DNA of 14,954 nucleotides, from NCBI GenBank assembly GCA_016780605.1, contig JADHLS010000037.1:1-14954 (forward strand), given 5' to 3'. Within the stretch, counting starts at the first letter, position 1, and every line of letters begins with the position of its first letter. The DNA comes from Reyranella sp. (lineage in GTDB: Bacteria; Pseudomonadota; Alphaproteobacteria; Reyranellales; Reyranellaceae). The notes beneath the pieces are model-generated. The model made no database searches and was not told where the DNA came from. It worked only from the letters and a program-made list of their open reading frames with translations. Both the position numbers and the translations under genes were made by a program. Shown piece after piece: positions 7,489 to 14,163 of this stretch.

Positions 7489-8268
7489 TCAGTTGGTCTG
7501 CCCGACTTGCCGCGCGGCGTCCTCGATCACCGTGGCGACCTCGGCGGCATGCGATTCGTAGACCGAGTGGCTCGCGCCCGGGATGACGGTCACGTGGCTG
7601 CCGGCGCGCTGGTAGTAGAAGCGCTCGAGGTCCGGATTGATGATCTGATCGCCGCCGGCGACGATCCCCCAGCTCGGCTTGGTCCGCCAGGCGGCGACAG
7701 TGAGCGGCGTGGTGAAGACCTCCGGCGCAGCCGGCACCTGGGAGCTCGCCTCGAACTCGGCCTGGGCAAGCGGCAGGTCGGGCGCGAACAGCTTGGGGAA
7801 GGCCGACCTCTCGAGATAGGTGTAACCGTCCGCCGTCGTGGCGACCGCTCCGGGCGCCTTGGCGAGAACGCTGGGCATGCGCTTGCCAAGCGCGCCTTCG
7901 TCCTCGCCGACATCGGGCGCGTGGGCCGCGACGTAGACCAGGCCGACGACCTTCGAATGAACGCCGGCCTCGGTCACGATCGAGCCGCCGTAGCTGTGGC
8001 CGACCAGCAGCGTCGGTCCGTCCTGCAGATCGAGGATGCGCCGGGTCGCGGTGACGTCGGCGGTGAACGAGGTTTCCGGCTCCTGGACCTCCGTCACATG
8101 GAAGCCCTTGCCGACCAGGATGTCGTGCACGGCCCGCCAGCCCGAGCCATCGACCCAGGCGCCGTGCACCAGGACGATGTTGTGGATGGGCTCGGCGATC
8201 GCCGCGAGCGGCGCGGTGGAAACCAGCAGAGCAGCAAGGGCAGGGGCAACTCGGCGGCGGATCGACAT
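7489..8268 (-). CDS. Exported alpha/beta hydrolase (esterase/lipase-like)
   Basis: A 259-residue protein with a Sec signal peptide: MSIRRRVA, a hydrophobic core APALAALLVSTAPLAA, and probable cleavage after AIA (residue 25). The mature part begins with the alpha/beta-hydrolase strand HNIVLVHGAWVDGSGW, containing the oxyanion HGAW motif. The nucleophile elbow is GHSYGGS (Ser92). Asp207 (GGDQIINPD) or Asp213, and His234 (GASHSVYES), complete the triad. The LVHGAW...VGHSYGG pattern belongs to the SABP2/EstC-like Abhydrolase_6 group acting on small esters; substrate unknown. GAGGTGCCCC precedes the chosen ATG. The open frame extends 58 codons further without a signal peptide or ribosome site, so I reject the longer start. 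It is probably first in the operon leading to dodecin and tldD. Confidence 0.9.
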   Translation of the reverse strand: MSIRRRVAPALAALLVSTAPLAAIAEPIHNIVLVHGAWVDGSGWRAVHDILVGKGFHVTEVQEPETSFTADVTATRRILDLQDGPTLLVGHSYGGSIVTEAGVHSKVVGLVYVAAHAPDVGEDEGALGKRMPSVLAKAPGAVATTADGYTYLERSAFPKLFAPDLPLAQAEFEASSQVPAAPEVFTTPLTVAAWRTKPSWGIVAGGDQIINPDLERFYYQRAGSHVTVIPGASHSVYESHAAEVATVIEDAARQVGQTN

Positions 8269-8384
8269 GGGGCACCTCGGCTTTGGCTGACCTTCTGATC
8301 GCACGCGCTCGCCCAAGGGTGCAGTTGGCGATAGGGTAGCGCTCCCCCATACCTTCGTATGAGGACAAGCATGCGTGAGATGTG

Positions 8385-9686
8385 ATGGCCGAGCCTTTTC
8401 CTCTTGAACCTTCGCTGTGGGCGGCGACGGCGCCGCCGGCACCGGCCACGCCCGCGCTCGCGGAATCGGTTACGGCCGACGTCTGTATCGTCGGCGGCGG
8501 CTATTGCGGCCTGTCGACGGCGTTGCATCTGGCGGAACTCGGCATCGAGGCCGTCGTGCTCGAGGCCAAGGAGCCGGGTTTCGGCGGATCCGGCCGCAAC
8601 GGCGGCCAGGTGATCCCCGGCCTGAAGTTCGATCCCGACGAGCTCGAGACCATGTTCGGGCCTGAGCGCGGCCCGCAGCTCGTCGATTTCGCCAGTCGCA
8701 CGGCGGACGTCGTGTGGGAGCTTATAGACAAGCACCACATGGATGTGCCCAACACGCGCAATGGCTGGATCCAGACCGCGCATGCCGCCGACATGGTCGG
8801 CACGCTGAAATCGCGCGTCGCGCAATGGGAGCGGCGCGGCGCTCCGGTAGCCATGCTCGACAAGCCCGAGACCGAGCGGCACATCGGCACCGACCAGTAT
8901 CTCTGCTCGTGGATCGATCGTCGCGGCGGAGTGGTCCAGCCTCTGGCCTATGCGCGCGGCCTCGCGCGGGCGGCGCTGGCAGCCGGCGCTGCGATCCACG
9001 GCCAAACGCCGGCGACCGCGCTCGCCCGCGACAACGGCAAATGGGTCGTGAGCACGGCCGGCGGCGCCACGGTGACGGCCGATCGCGTGGTGCTGGCGAC
9101 CAACGGCTATACCGGCGACCTGTGGCCGAAGCTGCGCCAGACCATCATTGCCGCCAACTCCTTCCAGATCGCGACCAAGCCGTTGTCGGACAACGTGCGC
9201 AAGTCGATCCTGCCGGGCGGCCAGGCGACGTCCGATTCGCGCCGCGTCGTGCTCTACTACCGTCTCGACCATGCCGGCCGCTTCCTGCTCGGCGGACGCG
9301 GACCGATGCGCGAGCCCAACGGGCCGGAGGACTGGCAGCATCTGGAATCGATGATGGGCCGGGTGTTCCCGCAGCTGAAGGGTGTCGCCATCGACTATCG
9401 CTGGGGCGGCCGCGTCGCCGCCACGCGCGATCACCTGCCTCACCTGCACGAGCCGGCGCCGGGCCTGCTGATCGACATCGGCTGCATGGGCCGCGGCGTG
9501 GCGCTGCAGTCTTCGATGGGCCGGGCAATGGCGGCCTACATCGCTTCCGGCGATCCGGCGGCGCTGCCCCTGCCGCCGACGACGATGAAGCCGTTGCCCT
9601 TCCATGGGCTGAACAAGCTCTATCTCGCCGCGTTCATCACCTGGTACCGCTTCCTCGACCAGCGCGGCATCGGCGTCGCGGCGTAG
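8385..9686 (+). CDS. FAD-dependent amine/amino-acid oxidoreductase (DAO family, PuuB/OrdL-like)
   Basis: A 433-residue protein. An N-terminal extension with SLWAATAP (10-17) precedes ADVCIVGGGYCGLSTALHLA (31-50), the GxGxxG dinucleotide fold, closed by Glu60 that holds the FAD ribose. GGSGRNGGQVIPG (about 68-80) is the hallmark of the gamma-glutamylputrescine oxidase (PuuB)/OrdL subgroup. DRVVLATNGYT is the second FAD contact strand, and LLIDIGCMGRGVALQSSMGRAMA the C-terminal FAD motif. The family oxidises secondary amines or N-substituted amino acids with oxygen or another acceptor. The FAD domain ends near the usual length. A GTG three bases earlier is an alternative start; neither has a good ribosome site. 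The gene diverges from the hydrolase gene across about 115 bp that must hold both promoters. Confidence 0.93.
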   Translation: MAEPFPLEPSLWAATAPPAPATPALAESVTADVCIVGGGYCGLSTALHLAELGIEAVVLEAKEPGFGGSGRNGGQVIPGLKFDPDELETMFGPERGPQLVDFASRTADVVWELIDKHHMDVPNTRNGWIQTAHAADMVGTLKSRVAQWERRGAPVAMLDKPETERHIGTDQYLCSWIDRRGGVVQPLAYARGLARAALAAGAAIHGQTPATALARDNGKWVVSTAGGATVTADRVVLATNGYTGDLWPKLRQTIIAANSFQIATKPLSDNVRKSILPGGQATSDSRRVVLYYRLDHAGRFLLGGRGPMREPNGPEDWQHLESMMGRVFPQLKGVAIDYRWGGRVAATRDHLPHLHEPAPGLLIDIGCMGRGVALQSSMGRAMAAYIASGDPAALPLPPTTMKPLPFHGLNKLYLAAFITWYRFLDQRGIGVAA

Positions 9687-9693
9687 AAAGCCA

Positions 9694-11235
9694 TCACACG
9701 ATCCTGCTCTCGCGGCCCTGCCAGTAGCGGTCGCGCAGCAGGCGCTTGTAGAGCTTGCCCGTAGGATGGCGCGGCAGCTCGGCCTCGAAGTCGACGCTGC
9801 GCGGGCACTTGATGGCCGAGAGGTGCTGGCGGCAGAAGCCCAAAAGCTCCTCGGCGAGCGCGGGGCCGGCGTCGGCCATGTTGCGCGGCTGCACGACCGC
9901 CTTCACCTCCTCGCCGAAGTCGGGATTGGGCACGCCGAACACGGCGCAATCCATGACCTTGGGATGGGTGATCAAAAGGTTCTCGGCTTCCTGCGGGTAG
10001 ATGTTCACCCCGCCCGAGATGATCATGAAGGCCTTGCGGTCGGTGAGATACAGGAAGCCGTCGGCATCGACGTAGCCCACATCGCCCAGCGTCGTCCAAC
10101 CCTGGGCGTTGCGCGATTCCGCGGTTTTCTTGGGATCGTTGTGGTACGCGAACTCACGTCCGCCGGCGAAATAGACGGTGCCGGCCTCGCCTTGCGGCAA
10201 CTCGTTGCCGTCGTCGTCGCAGATCTTGAGAGAGCCGACGACAGCGCGGCCGACCGTGCCCTTGTGCGCCATCCATTCGGCCGAGTTGCAGACGGTGAGC
10301 CCGTTGCCCTCGGTGCCGCCGTAATATTCCCAGACGATCGGCCCCCACCAGGCGATCATCTTCTCCTTGGTCGGGATCGGGCAGGGCGCCGCGGCGTGGA
10401 TGGCGCACTTCAGCGACGACACGTCGTACTTCAGGCGCACCTCGTCAGGCAGCTTGAGGAAGCGTACGAACATGGTGGGCACGAGCTGGCTGTGCGTGAC
10501 GCGGTGCTTCTCGACCAGCTTCAGGAAGTCCTCGGCGTCGAAGTGCTCCATGATCACCGAGGTGCCGCCCAGCCGCATGACGCTCATGTTGAAGCGCAGC
10601 GGTGCTGCGTGATAGAGCGGCGCCGGCGAGAGATAGATGGTGTCCTCGCCCATGCCGTAGCGCTGGCGCGTCATGGCGAGCAGCGGATTGTCGTAGTCGA
10701 TGGGCTGCGGCTCCTGCACCGGCACCACCCCCTTGGGCCGGCCGGTGGTGCCCGATGAATAGAGCATGTCGTGGCCCGCGATCTGGTCGGTGATCGGCGT
10801 CGCCGGGCAGCGCGCCACCGTCGCTTCCCACGACTGGTAGCCCGGGGTCGTGCCGTCGATCATGAAGCGGTGGCTGGCGCCTTTCATGAGGGGCGCCAGC
10901 TCGGCTGCGCGTTCGGCCAGGTACTTCGACGTGACGAACAGCTTGGCGCCGCAGTCGGTCACGATGTAGTCGACCTCCTCCGCGGTAAGCCGCGAGCTCA
11001 ACGCCGTGTAGACCAGCCCCGAACGTTGGGCGCCCCAACAGATCTCGAAGAACCGCGCATTGTTCTCGAGGTAGAGCGCGATGTGGTCGCCGGCCTTGAG
11101 GCCCAGCGAACGGAAAAGCTGCGCGATGCGGTTGGATTGCTGGTCGAGCTGGCGATAGGTCACCGTCTCGCCGCTGCCCGCCATGATGTAGGCCGGCTTG
11201 TCGGGATGGCTCCTGGCGTGGATGTAGGGATGCAT
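9694..11235 (-). CDS. Acyl-CoA synthetase (AMP-forming, ANL superfamily)
   Basis: About 513 residues from MHPYIHARSHPDKPAYIM. Adenylation motifs occur in order: MLYSSGTTGRPKGVV (phosphate-binding loop, A3), YYGGTEGNG (A5), TLGDVGYVDADGFLYLTDR (A7), then KAFMIISGGVNIYPQEAE (A8 hinge), and the C-terminal catalytic Lys in PTGKLYKRLLR (A10). It activates a carboxylic acid to its CoA thioester via an acyl-AMP; the FadD/FadK-like layout suggests a medium- or branched-chain or aromatic acid, not determinable here. Met codons at 11247 and a TTG at 11274 are alternative starts; none has a clear Shine-Dalgarno, and I chose the Met that begins this family's usual N-terminus. It converges with the FAD oxidoreductase, stops 7 bp apart, and diverges from the tRNA promoter at 11278. 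Confidence 0.92.
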   Translation of the reverse strand: MHPYIHARSHPDKPAYIMAGSGETVTYRQLDQQSNRIAQLFRSLGLKAGDHIALYLENNARFFEICWGAQRSGLVYTALSSRLTAEEVDYIVTDCGAKLFVTSKYLAERAAELAPLMKGASHRFMIDGTTPGYQSWEATVARCPATPITDQIAGHDMLYSSGTTGRPKGVVPVQEPQPIDYDNPLLAMTRQRYGMGEDTIYLSPAPLYHAAPLRFNMSVMRLGGTSVIMEHFDAEDFLKLVEKHRVTHSQLVPTMFVRFLKLPDEVRLKYDVSSLKCAIHAAAPCPIPTKEKMIAWWGPIVWEYYGGTEGNGLTVCNSAEWMAHKGTVGRAVVGSLKICDDDGNELPQGEAGTVYFAGGREFAYHNDPKKTAESRNAQGWTTLGDVGYVDADGFLYLTDRKAFMIISGGVNIYPQEAENLLITHPKVMDCAVFGVPNPDFGEEVKAVVQPRNMADAGPALAEELLGFCRQHLSAIKCPRSVDFEAELPRHPTGKLYKRLLRDRYWQGRESRIV

Positions 11236-11277
11236 GGCGGGCGGCATAAAACCGGACGGAAAGGGGCCTCGCAAGCG

Positions 11278-11306
11278 TTGACCCCGTTCCGCGCATCGGC
11301 TTTATT
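11278..11306 (+). promoter_or_regulatory. Sigma-70-type promoter of the truncated tRNA-Leu
   Basis: TTGACC (11278-11283, five of six bases of the -35 consensus), a 17-bp spacer, then TTTATT (11301-11306, four of six of the -10). Transcription would begin about 10 bp before the tRNA 5' end at 11325, normal for bacterial tRNA genes. The promoter therefore probably belonged to an intact tRNA gene. Confidence 0.5.
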
Positions 11307-11324
11307 CGCGCCGCACCAGAGCGT

Positions 11325-11363
11325 GCCCCCGTGGCGGAATTGGTAGACGCGCCTGACTCAAAA
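11325..11363 (+). pseudogene. 5' half of tRNA-Leu(CAA), truncated after the anticodon loop
   Basis: GCCCCCG (acceptor 5' strand, 11325-11331), TG, the D arm GCGGAATTGGTAGACGC, and the anticodon arm start CCTGA followed by the loop CTCAAAA (11357-11363, anticodon CAA). The next bases, ACTGG, cannot pair properly with CCTGA (only three of five pairs). No variable arm, T arm or matching acceptor CGGGGGC follows anywhere in the window. Up to the loop the sequence is a clean class II leucine tRNA. The break just past the anticodon loop is where many tyrosine recombinases cut tRNA genes. I infer a recombination remnant. Confidence 0.75.
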
Positions 11364-11471
11364 ACTGGTTTGTCTACCATGCGACGTTTTGCGCGAACGG
11401 GTGAAAAGTCGTTTGATTTTCGACAGTTGGACGAGTACGGCAAGTGGGCGCGGTGGGCGTGTAAATCGCGC

Positions 11472-11490
11472 TAGGTGCAACATAGGTGCA
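11472..11490 (+). repeat. Two direct repeats TAGGTGCA
   Basis: TAGGTGCA occurs at 11472-11479 and 11483-11490, spaced 11 bp start to start (one helical turn), between the broken and the intron-bearing tRNA genes. Closely spaced short direct repeats of this kind can be recombinase arm sites, but two copies are weak evidence. A GCGCGC-GGGA-GCGCGC hairpin follows (about 11493-11508), just before the second tRNA. Confidence 0.4.
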
Positions 11491-11518
11491 GGCGCGCGGG
11501 AGCGCGCGACGATAACGG

Positions 11519-11835
11519 GCGGGTGTGGCGGAACTGGTAGACGCGCCAGACTTAAATGTGGGTCGCTGGTCCGGAAACGGGTCAGTAGCTTGCTGTCAAA
11601 TTCGGTGAAAGCTTCCGTGTCGTGACGATGCTAACCCCGAGCCAAGCCTGAGTGATCAGGAAGGTGTAGAGACTTTACGGCAGCCACCTAACGGCAAATG
11701 CCCACGGTGAAGATAAAGTCCAGCCCATCAAAGCGCGGAGGCCGACCGGCTAAAGCGTCGTGGCGAAAGCCATAGTGGGATGCAAAATCTGGTTTCCTCA
11801 CGGAAGTGTCGGTTCGATTCCGACCACCCGCACCA
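11519..11835 (+). tRNA. tRNA-Leu(CAA) interrupted by a group I intron
   Basis: Exon 1 is 11519-11552 and exon 2 is 11783-11835, 87 nt when joined, with CCA encoded (11833-11835). Acceptor GCGGGTG (11519-11525) pairs perfectly with CACCCGC (11825-11831), discriminator A. The D stem is GCG/CGC. Anticodon stem CCAGA (11546-11550) pairs with TCTGG (11788-11792) across the intron. The variable arm is TTCC-TCAC-GGAA and the T arm GTCGG-TTCGATT-CCGAC. With the intron ending at G11782, the loop becomes CTCAAAA and the anticodon CAA. If the 5' cut were one base later (after the second T), the 7-nt loop would be CTTAAAA, anticodon UAA, but the intron would then end in C, which group I introns almost never do. 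Confidence 0.9.
11553..11782 (+). ncRNA. Group I intron (tRNA-Leu type, IC3-like), 230 nt
   Basis: A self-splicing ribozyme between U33 and C34 of the tRNA. P1: exon GACU pairs with internal guide GGUC (11561-11564), placing U11552 in the required U-G wobble at the 5' splice site. The base before the guide pairs with C34 and the next with A35, giving a short P10. The conserved core resembles cyanobacterial tRNA-Leu introns: CCGAGCCAAGCC (11637-11648), hairpin CCTGA-GTGA-TCAGG (11647-11660), GGTGTAGAGACTTTACGG, then AAGATAAAGTCCA. P7 is GACTTTA (11671-11677) with TAAAGTC (11714-11720). TGGC-GAAA-GCCA (11761-11772) is a GNRA-capped peripheral hairpin. The intron ends in the invariant G. No homing endonuclease frame is inside. 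Confidence 0.9.
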
Positions 11836-12827
11836 CAATACGAAAATGCGACCCCGCCTTGCCCGAGTCTTCACTAGGACAGGCATCGCTGGGATTCGAC
11901 GGCGCGAGTCCTTGCTAATCCGCTGGGAACTTCACGTGCTCAATTCCGTGTAAATCAGCCCAATGCACCAGCGATGCGATCGGCGCCTCGAGCATCGCCT
12001 TCGATCAGCGCTTTGAACCGAAGCACGGCATGAAGCTTGTCAGACGCCGCGTGCGCGAAAGCAACATTGACGACGTCTCGGCCTCCGCAAGCCAACATCC
12101 TCACCTGCCCGTCTCCTCTCAAACTTCATGCAGTCAACAACCTCACCAGCGGTGTCGGTGGTCACGCCAGTAGCGGCGCACGTCAACGGCGCTCCGACCA
12201 CATCGGTCGCCGATTTGGCTAACGCTGCAGCACTTGGAAGCAAGAGAAGGCGCGCCGCCGCCTGAAGGAGAAAGCGGCCCTCGAGGCGCGGCGTAAGGAA
12301 CTGGCGAAGATGCCGCCCATCCCGTTCCGGCGGGCACCGCTGTTGAGCACCCTTGCGCAGCGTCGGTTGCTGCCGGCTGAAATCGCGGCTCTTGTGCGCA
12401 TCCTTACCGACTTCAATCGTGCGGGTACGCCGGAGCACAAAGCGAACTGTGAACGGCTTGAGGCCGGCTCGGGGTGCTGCGCTCGACAAGGCAAAATGGT
12501 GGAGGCGCACTCGGCGGCGCGGTCCGCCATACCGGTGTGCTGTTCGATCTGGGTGGAGCTGCCGATCAACTATCCGCACGACGGCGACGCCATACTCGCG
12601 ACCCTCGCGTACACGGGCTGGCGCTTGCCGCGCTATCGCCGGCAGCGTGCCGCCGAAAGGATGGCCCGCTTCGTGACGGCGCGTCCTGGACGATTATCGG
12701 CCCGGCGACGACGCGCCGATCGTGTAGGCCACAGCACCAAGGTTCGGCCGGCAACACCAGCGGCTGGGCTATCTTTTCCTCACGTCAAGCTTAGTTGTCC
12801 CATGCCGCATGAACCACGCCGCGCTGT
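11836..12827. other. Gene-poor decayed region
   Basis: About 1 kb with no gene I can support. Three coding-like scraps stand out. A minus-strand 47-codon frame is listed separately. On + a 45-codon frame 12128-12265 (MQSTTSPAVSVVTP..., ending GSKRRRAAA) has no ribosome site. A second + frame, open 12223-13125, reads coding-like only over about 12240-12470 (KARRRLKEKAALEARRKEL, then LLPAEIAALVRILTDFNRAG), after which composition becomes Arg/Pro-rich noise. The last two sit in different frames with the basic stretch at their junction, as expected of one gene broken by a frameshift. I do not recognise the family. Confidence 0.5.
11955..12098 (-). other. Possible 47-residue small protein or gene remnant
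   Basis: The frame starts at ATG 12098 (MLACGGRDVVNVAFAHAASD) behind GGTGAGG and ends with TGA at 11955-11957 after FKALIEGDARGADRIAGALG. It reads as a plausible amphipathic helix. Third codon positions are less GC-rich than in the neighbouring genes, suggesting foreign or relaxed sequence. Family not recognised; it may be the end of a larger lost gene. Confidence 0.25.
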
Positions 12828-12988
12828 GCTGGTCACCGCAATTGGCTCCCCGTGGCTTATGGCGAGGAGCCTATGGTCGGTCGGACCGGACCGCTACCAA
12901 GCTGCAGGCGTTGACCGCAGGCCGCTCGATCGCTTGCCAGGAGAAGGACCGCGACCGCTACGGCCGCGCGGTCGCGGCCGGTCGCTGA
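12828..12988 (+). pseudogene. Thermonuclease (SNase-like) domain fragment
   Basis: One + frame reads YGRSDRTATKLQAL (from 12872), then TAGRSIACQEKDRDRYGRAVA and ends at TGA 12986-12988. The pattern A..AL..L..G..I.C...DRDRYGR.VA is the C-terminal half of the staphylococcal-nuclease fold, where DRDRYGR includes catalytic-region residues. The first half of the domain (the DGDT and LxGIDAPE motifs) is missing, and after the stop another frame continues with SEVDVCEGL, similar to the family's next segment, which suggests a frameshift. The limits are approximate. The original protein was probably a secreted nuclease-like protein; the remnant is not functional. Confidence 0.6.
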
Positions 12989-13005
12989 GCGAGGTTGACG
13001 TTTGC

Positions 13006-13047
13006 GAAGGCCTGACATTTTGCAGTGAAGGCCTCGCATTTTGCAGT
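13006..13047 (+). repeat. 21-bp tandem direct repeat, two copies
   Basis: Two adjacent 21-bp units (13006-13026 and 13027-13047) share GAAGGCCT, a variable dinucleotide (GA or CG), then CATTTTGCAGT, so 19 of 21 bases match. A third degenerate start, GAAGCCT, follows at 13048. The unit length would preserve reading frame. It lies right after the SNase fragment and 60 bp before the DUF6134-like gene. It may be a transposon-end or protein-binding repeat, or slippage in dead sequence. Confidence 0.7.
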
Positions 13048-13106
13048 GAAGCCTGCCGACGATGCCCCCGCTTGATTACGCCTTCGCCTTGCGTGCATAT
13101 GGCCGC

Positions 13107-13790
13107 ATGGGACGTGTCTTGTTGATCCTGGCCGTGTTTGCCGCGGGATGGCAGGCGGCCCGCGCCCAGGAGACGGCCTCCGCTGGACCGCCGGATGCCG
13201 CTTACGGGTCTTTCCACTCCTTCGCCGCCTACCGCGACGGCCAGAAGATCGGAACCCATTTGCTGTCATTTCAACGCGAGAGCGGACGACTGGTGGTTAC
13301 GACCTCGGTCGATCTGGCGGTGAAGATCGTCGGGCTGACGGCCTTCCGTTACAGCCACCGTGCCCGTGAAACCTGGGACGGCAGCGAGTTTGTGGGGCTC
13401 GAAACCACGACTGATGACGACGGCAAGCAATATGTCGTGCGCGCGACGCGGCAAGCCGACGGCCTGGTGGTGGACCGCCACACGCCGGAGAAGTCGGGAT
13501 ACACGCGCAGCCTGGCTGGCTTCGTCATGCCCTCCACCCATTGGAACCTGCGCCAGACCTTGCAGTCCCAGCTGCTGAACTCGCAAAAGGGTAGTGTCGA
13601 CCCGATCAAGGTGACGGCGATCGGAAGCGAGCCTGTCAAGACGGCGTCCGGCATCGTTGATGCGATGCACTACAGATACGAGGGCAAGGACCGCTTCGCC
13701 ATGCACCAGTGGTTCGATGCGCGCGGACGCTGGGTCAAGACGACCTTCAAGGCGCACGACGGGTCTCTGGTCGAATACGTGCTGCAGTAG
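13107..13790 (+). CDS. Exported DUF6134-like protein
   Basis: From ATG 13107 the product has 227 residues and a well-formed Sec signal peptide (MGRVLLILAVFAAGWQAARA, cleavage before QE). An in-frame ATG at 13062 would add 15 residues of poor signal-peptide quality; neither start has a good ribosome site. The mature protein is beta-rich: FHSFAAYRDGQKIGTHLLSF, VTTSVDLAVKIVGLTAFRYSHRARETW, GLETTTDDDGKQYVV, MPSTHWN, then LLNSQKGSVDPIKV. This order (R-DG--IG-H, then a V-L----FRY-H---E-W strand, then LLN---G) matches what I know of DUF6134 and the related DUF3108 periplasmic proteins. Function is unknown. It is the only apparently intact gene within the decayed region; codon use resembles the left part of the window. 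Confidence 0.8.
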   Translation: MGRVLLILAVFAAGWQAARAQETASAGPPDAAYGSFHSFAAYRDGQKIGTHLLSFQRESGRLVVTTSVDLAVKIVGLTAFRYSHRARETWDGSEFVGLETTTDDDGKQYVVRATRQADGLVVDRHTPEKSGYTRSLAGFVMPSTHWNLRQTLQSQLLNSQKGSVDPIKVTAIGSEPVKTASGIVDAMHYRYEGKDRFAMHQWFDARGRWVKTTFKAHDGSLVEYVLQ

Positions 13791-13804
13791 GCCGAAGCCG
13801 ATCG

Positions 13805-14040
13805 GCCCTAGCGCTGGCTGCTCTGCCGCGCGTCGTAGGTCGCGTCCTGCTCATCGGGCGCCCTGAAGGCATGCTTGAGCTCAGCGGACATGGGCATCTT
13901 GAGCTATTCTCCCGTCGGCAGGCGATCGATCAGCCACTTCCGGTGGAGCAAATCAATCGGGCAGCCGCCAGCATGTCGCGATAGGAAGCGTCGTCGTCTA
14001 CCAGCGCGACCATATTGGGACGAGGATCAGCATCAACGAT
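13805..14040 (-). pseudogene. Unrecognised minus-strand gene scraps
   Basis: Three minus-strand segments in different frames read like coding sequence. The first (about 14035-13930) gives NMVALVDDDASYRDMLAA. The second, one frame over, gives CPIDLLHRKWLIDRLPTGE followed by a stop near 13905. The third, MPMSAELKHAFRAPDEQD..., ends in TAG near 13810. Together they look like one gene with frameshifts. LVDDDASYRDML resembles the start of a response-regulator receiver domain, but too little remains to assign it. They lie immediately downstream of the oxidase remnant. Confidence 0.35.
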
Positions 14041-14148
14041 CTACGCTGGCACGCTGTTGGCGTTCATTCGGAACAGGTTTGCCGGGTCAAACACCTTCTT
14101 GAGCTCCCGCAGCCGTGCGTAGTTTCCGCCGAGAGAGGCTCGGCAGTC
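14041..14148 (-). pseudogene. C-terminal remnant of a berberine-bridge-type FAD oxidase
   Basis: The last 35 codons read DCRASLGGNYARL, then RELKKVFDPANLFRMNAN, SVPA and TAG (14041-14043). NYxRLxxLKxxxDPxNLFRxNxN is the closing (BBE) motif of FAD-linked oxidases of the berberine bridge enzyme family. An in-frame TGA lies just upstream at 14149-14151, and only 12 bp further begins the end of the amidase gene, so the roughly 400-residue flavin-binding body is gone. A deletion probably joined the oxidase tail to the amidase gene. The remnant has no start and is not functional. Confidence 0.75.
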
Positions 14149-14163
14149 TCACACGCTTCTTGG

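Noticed and set aside
6460..8298. 612-codon plus-strand frame
   Set aside because: It spans antisense to the quinone oxidoreductase and the hydrolase and has no family features.
8349..8362. CATAC/GTATG inverted repeat between the divergent hydrolase and FAD oxidoreductase genes
   Set aside because: Five base pairs is too short to separate from chance, and no convincing -35/-10 pair could be placed beside it.
11325..11518. The first tRNA-Leu half as a second intron-containing tRNA
   Set aside because: No guide sequence or group I core follows it, and no 3' exon matching its GCCCCCG acceptor exists in the window.
12310..13125. 271-codon plus-strand frame as an intact gene
   Set aside because: Coding character is lost after about 12470, the SNase motif lies in a different frame, and its end overlaps the DUF6134-like signal peptide.
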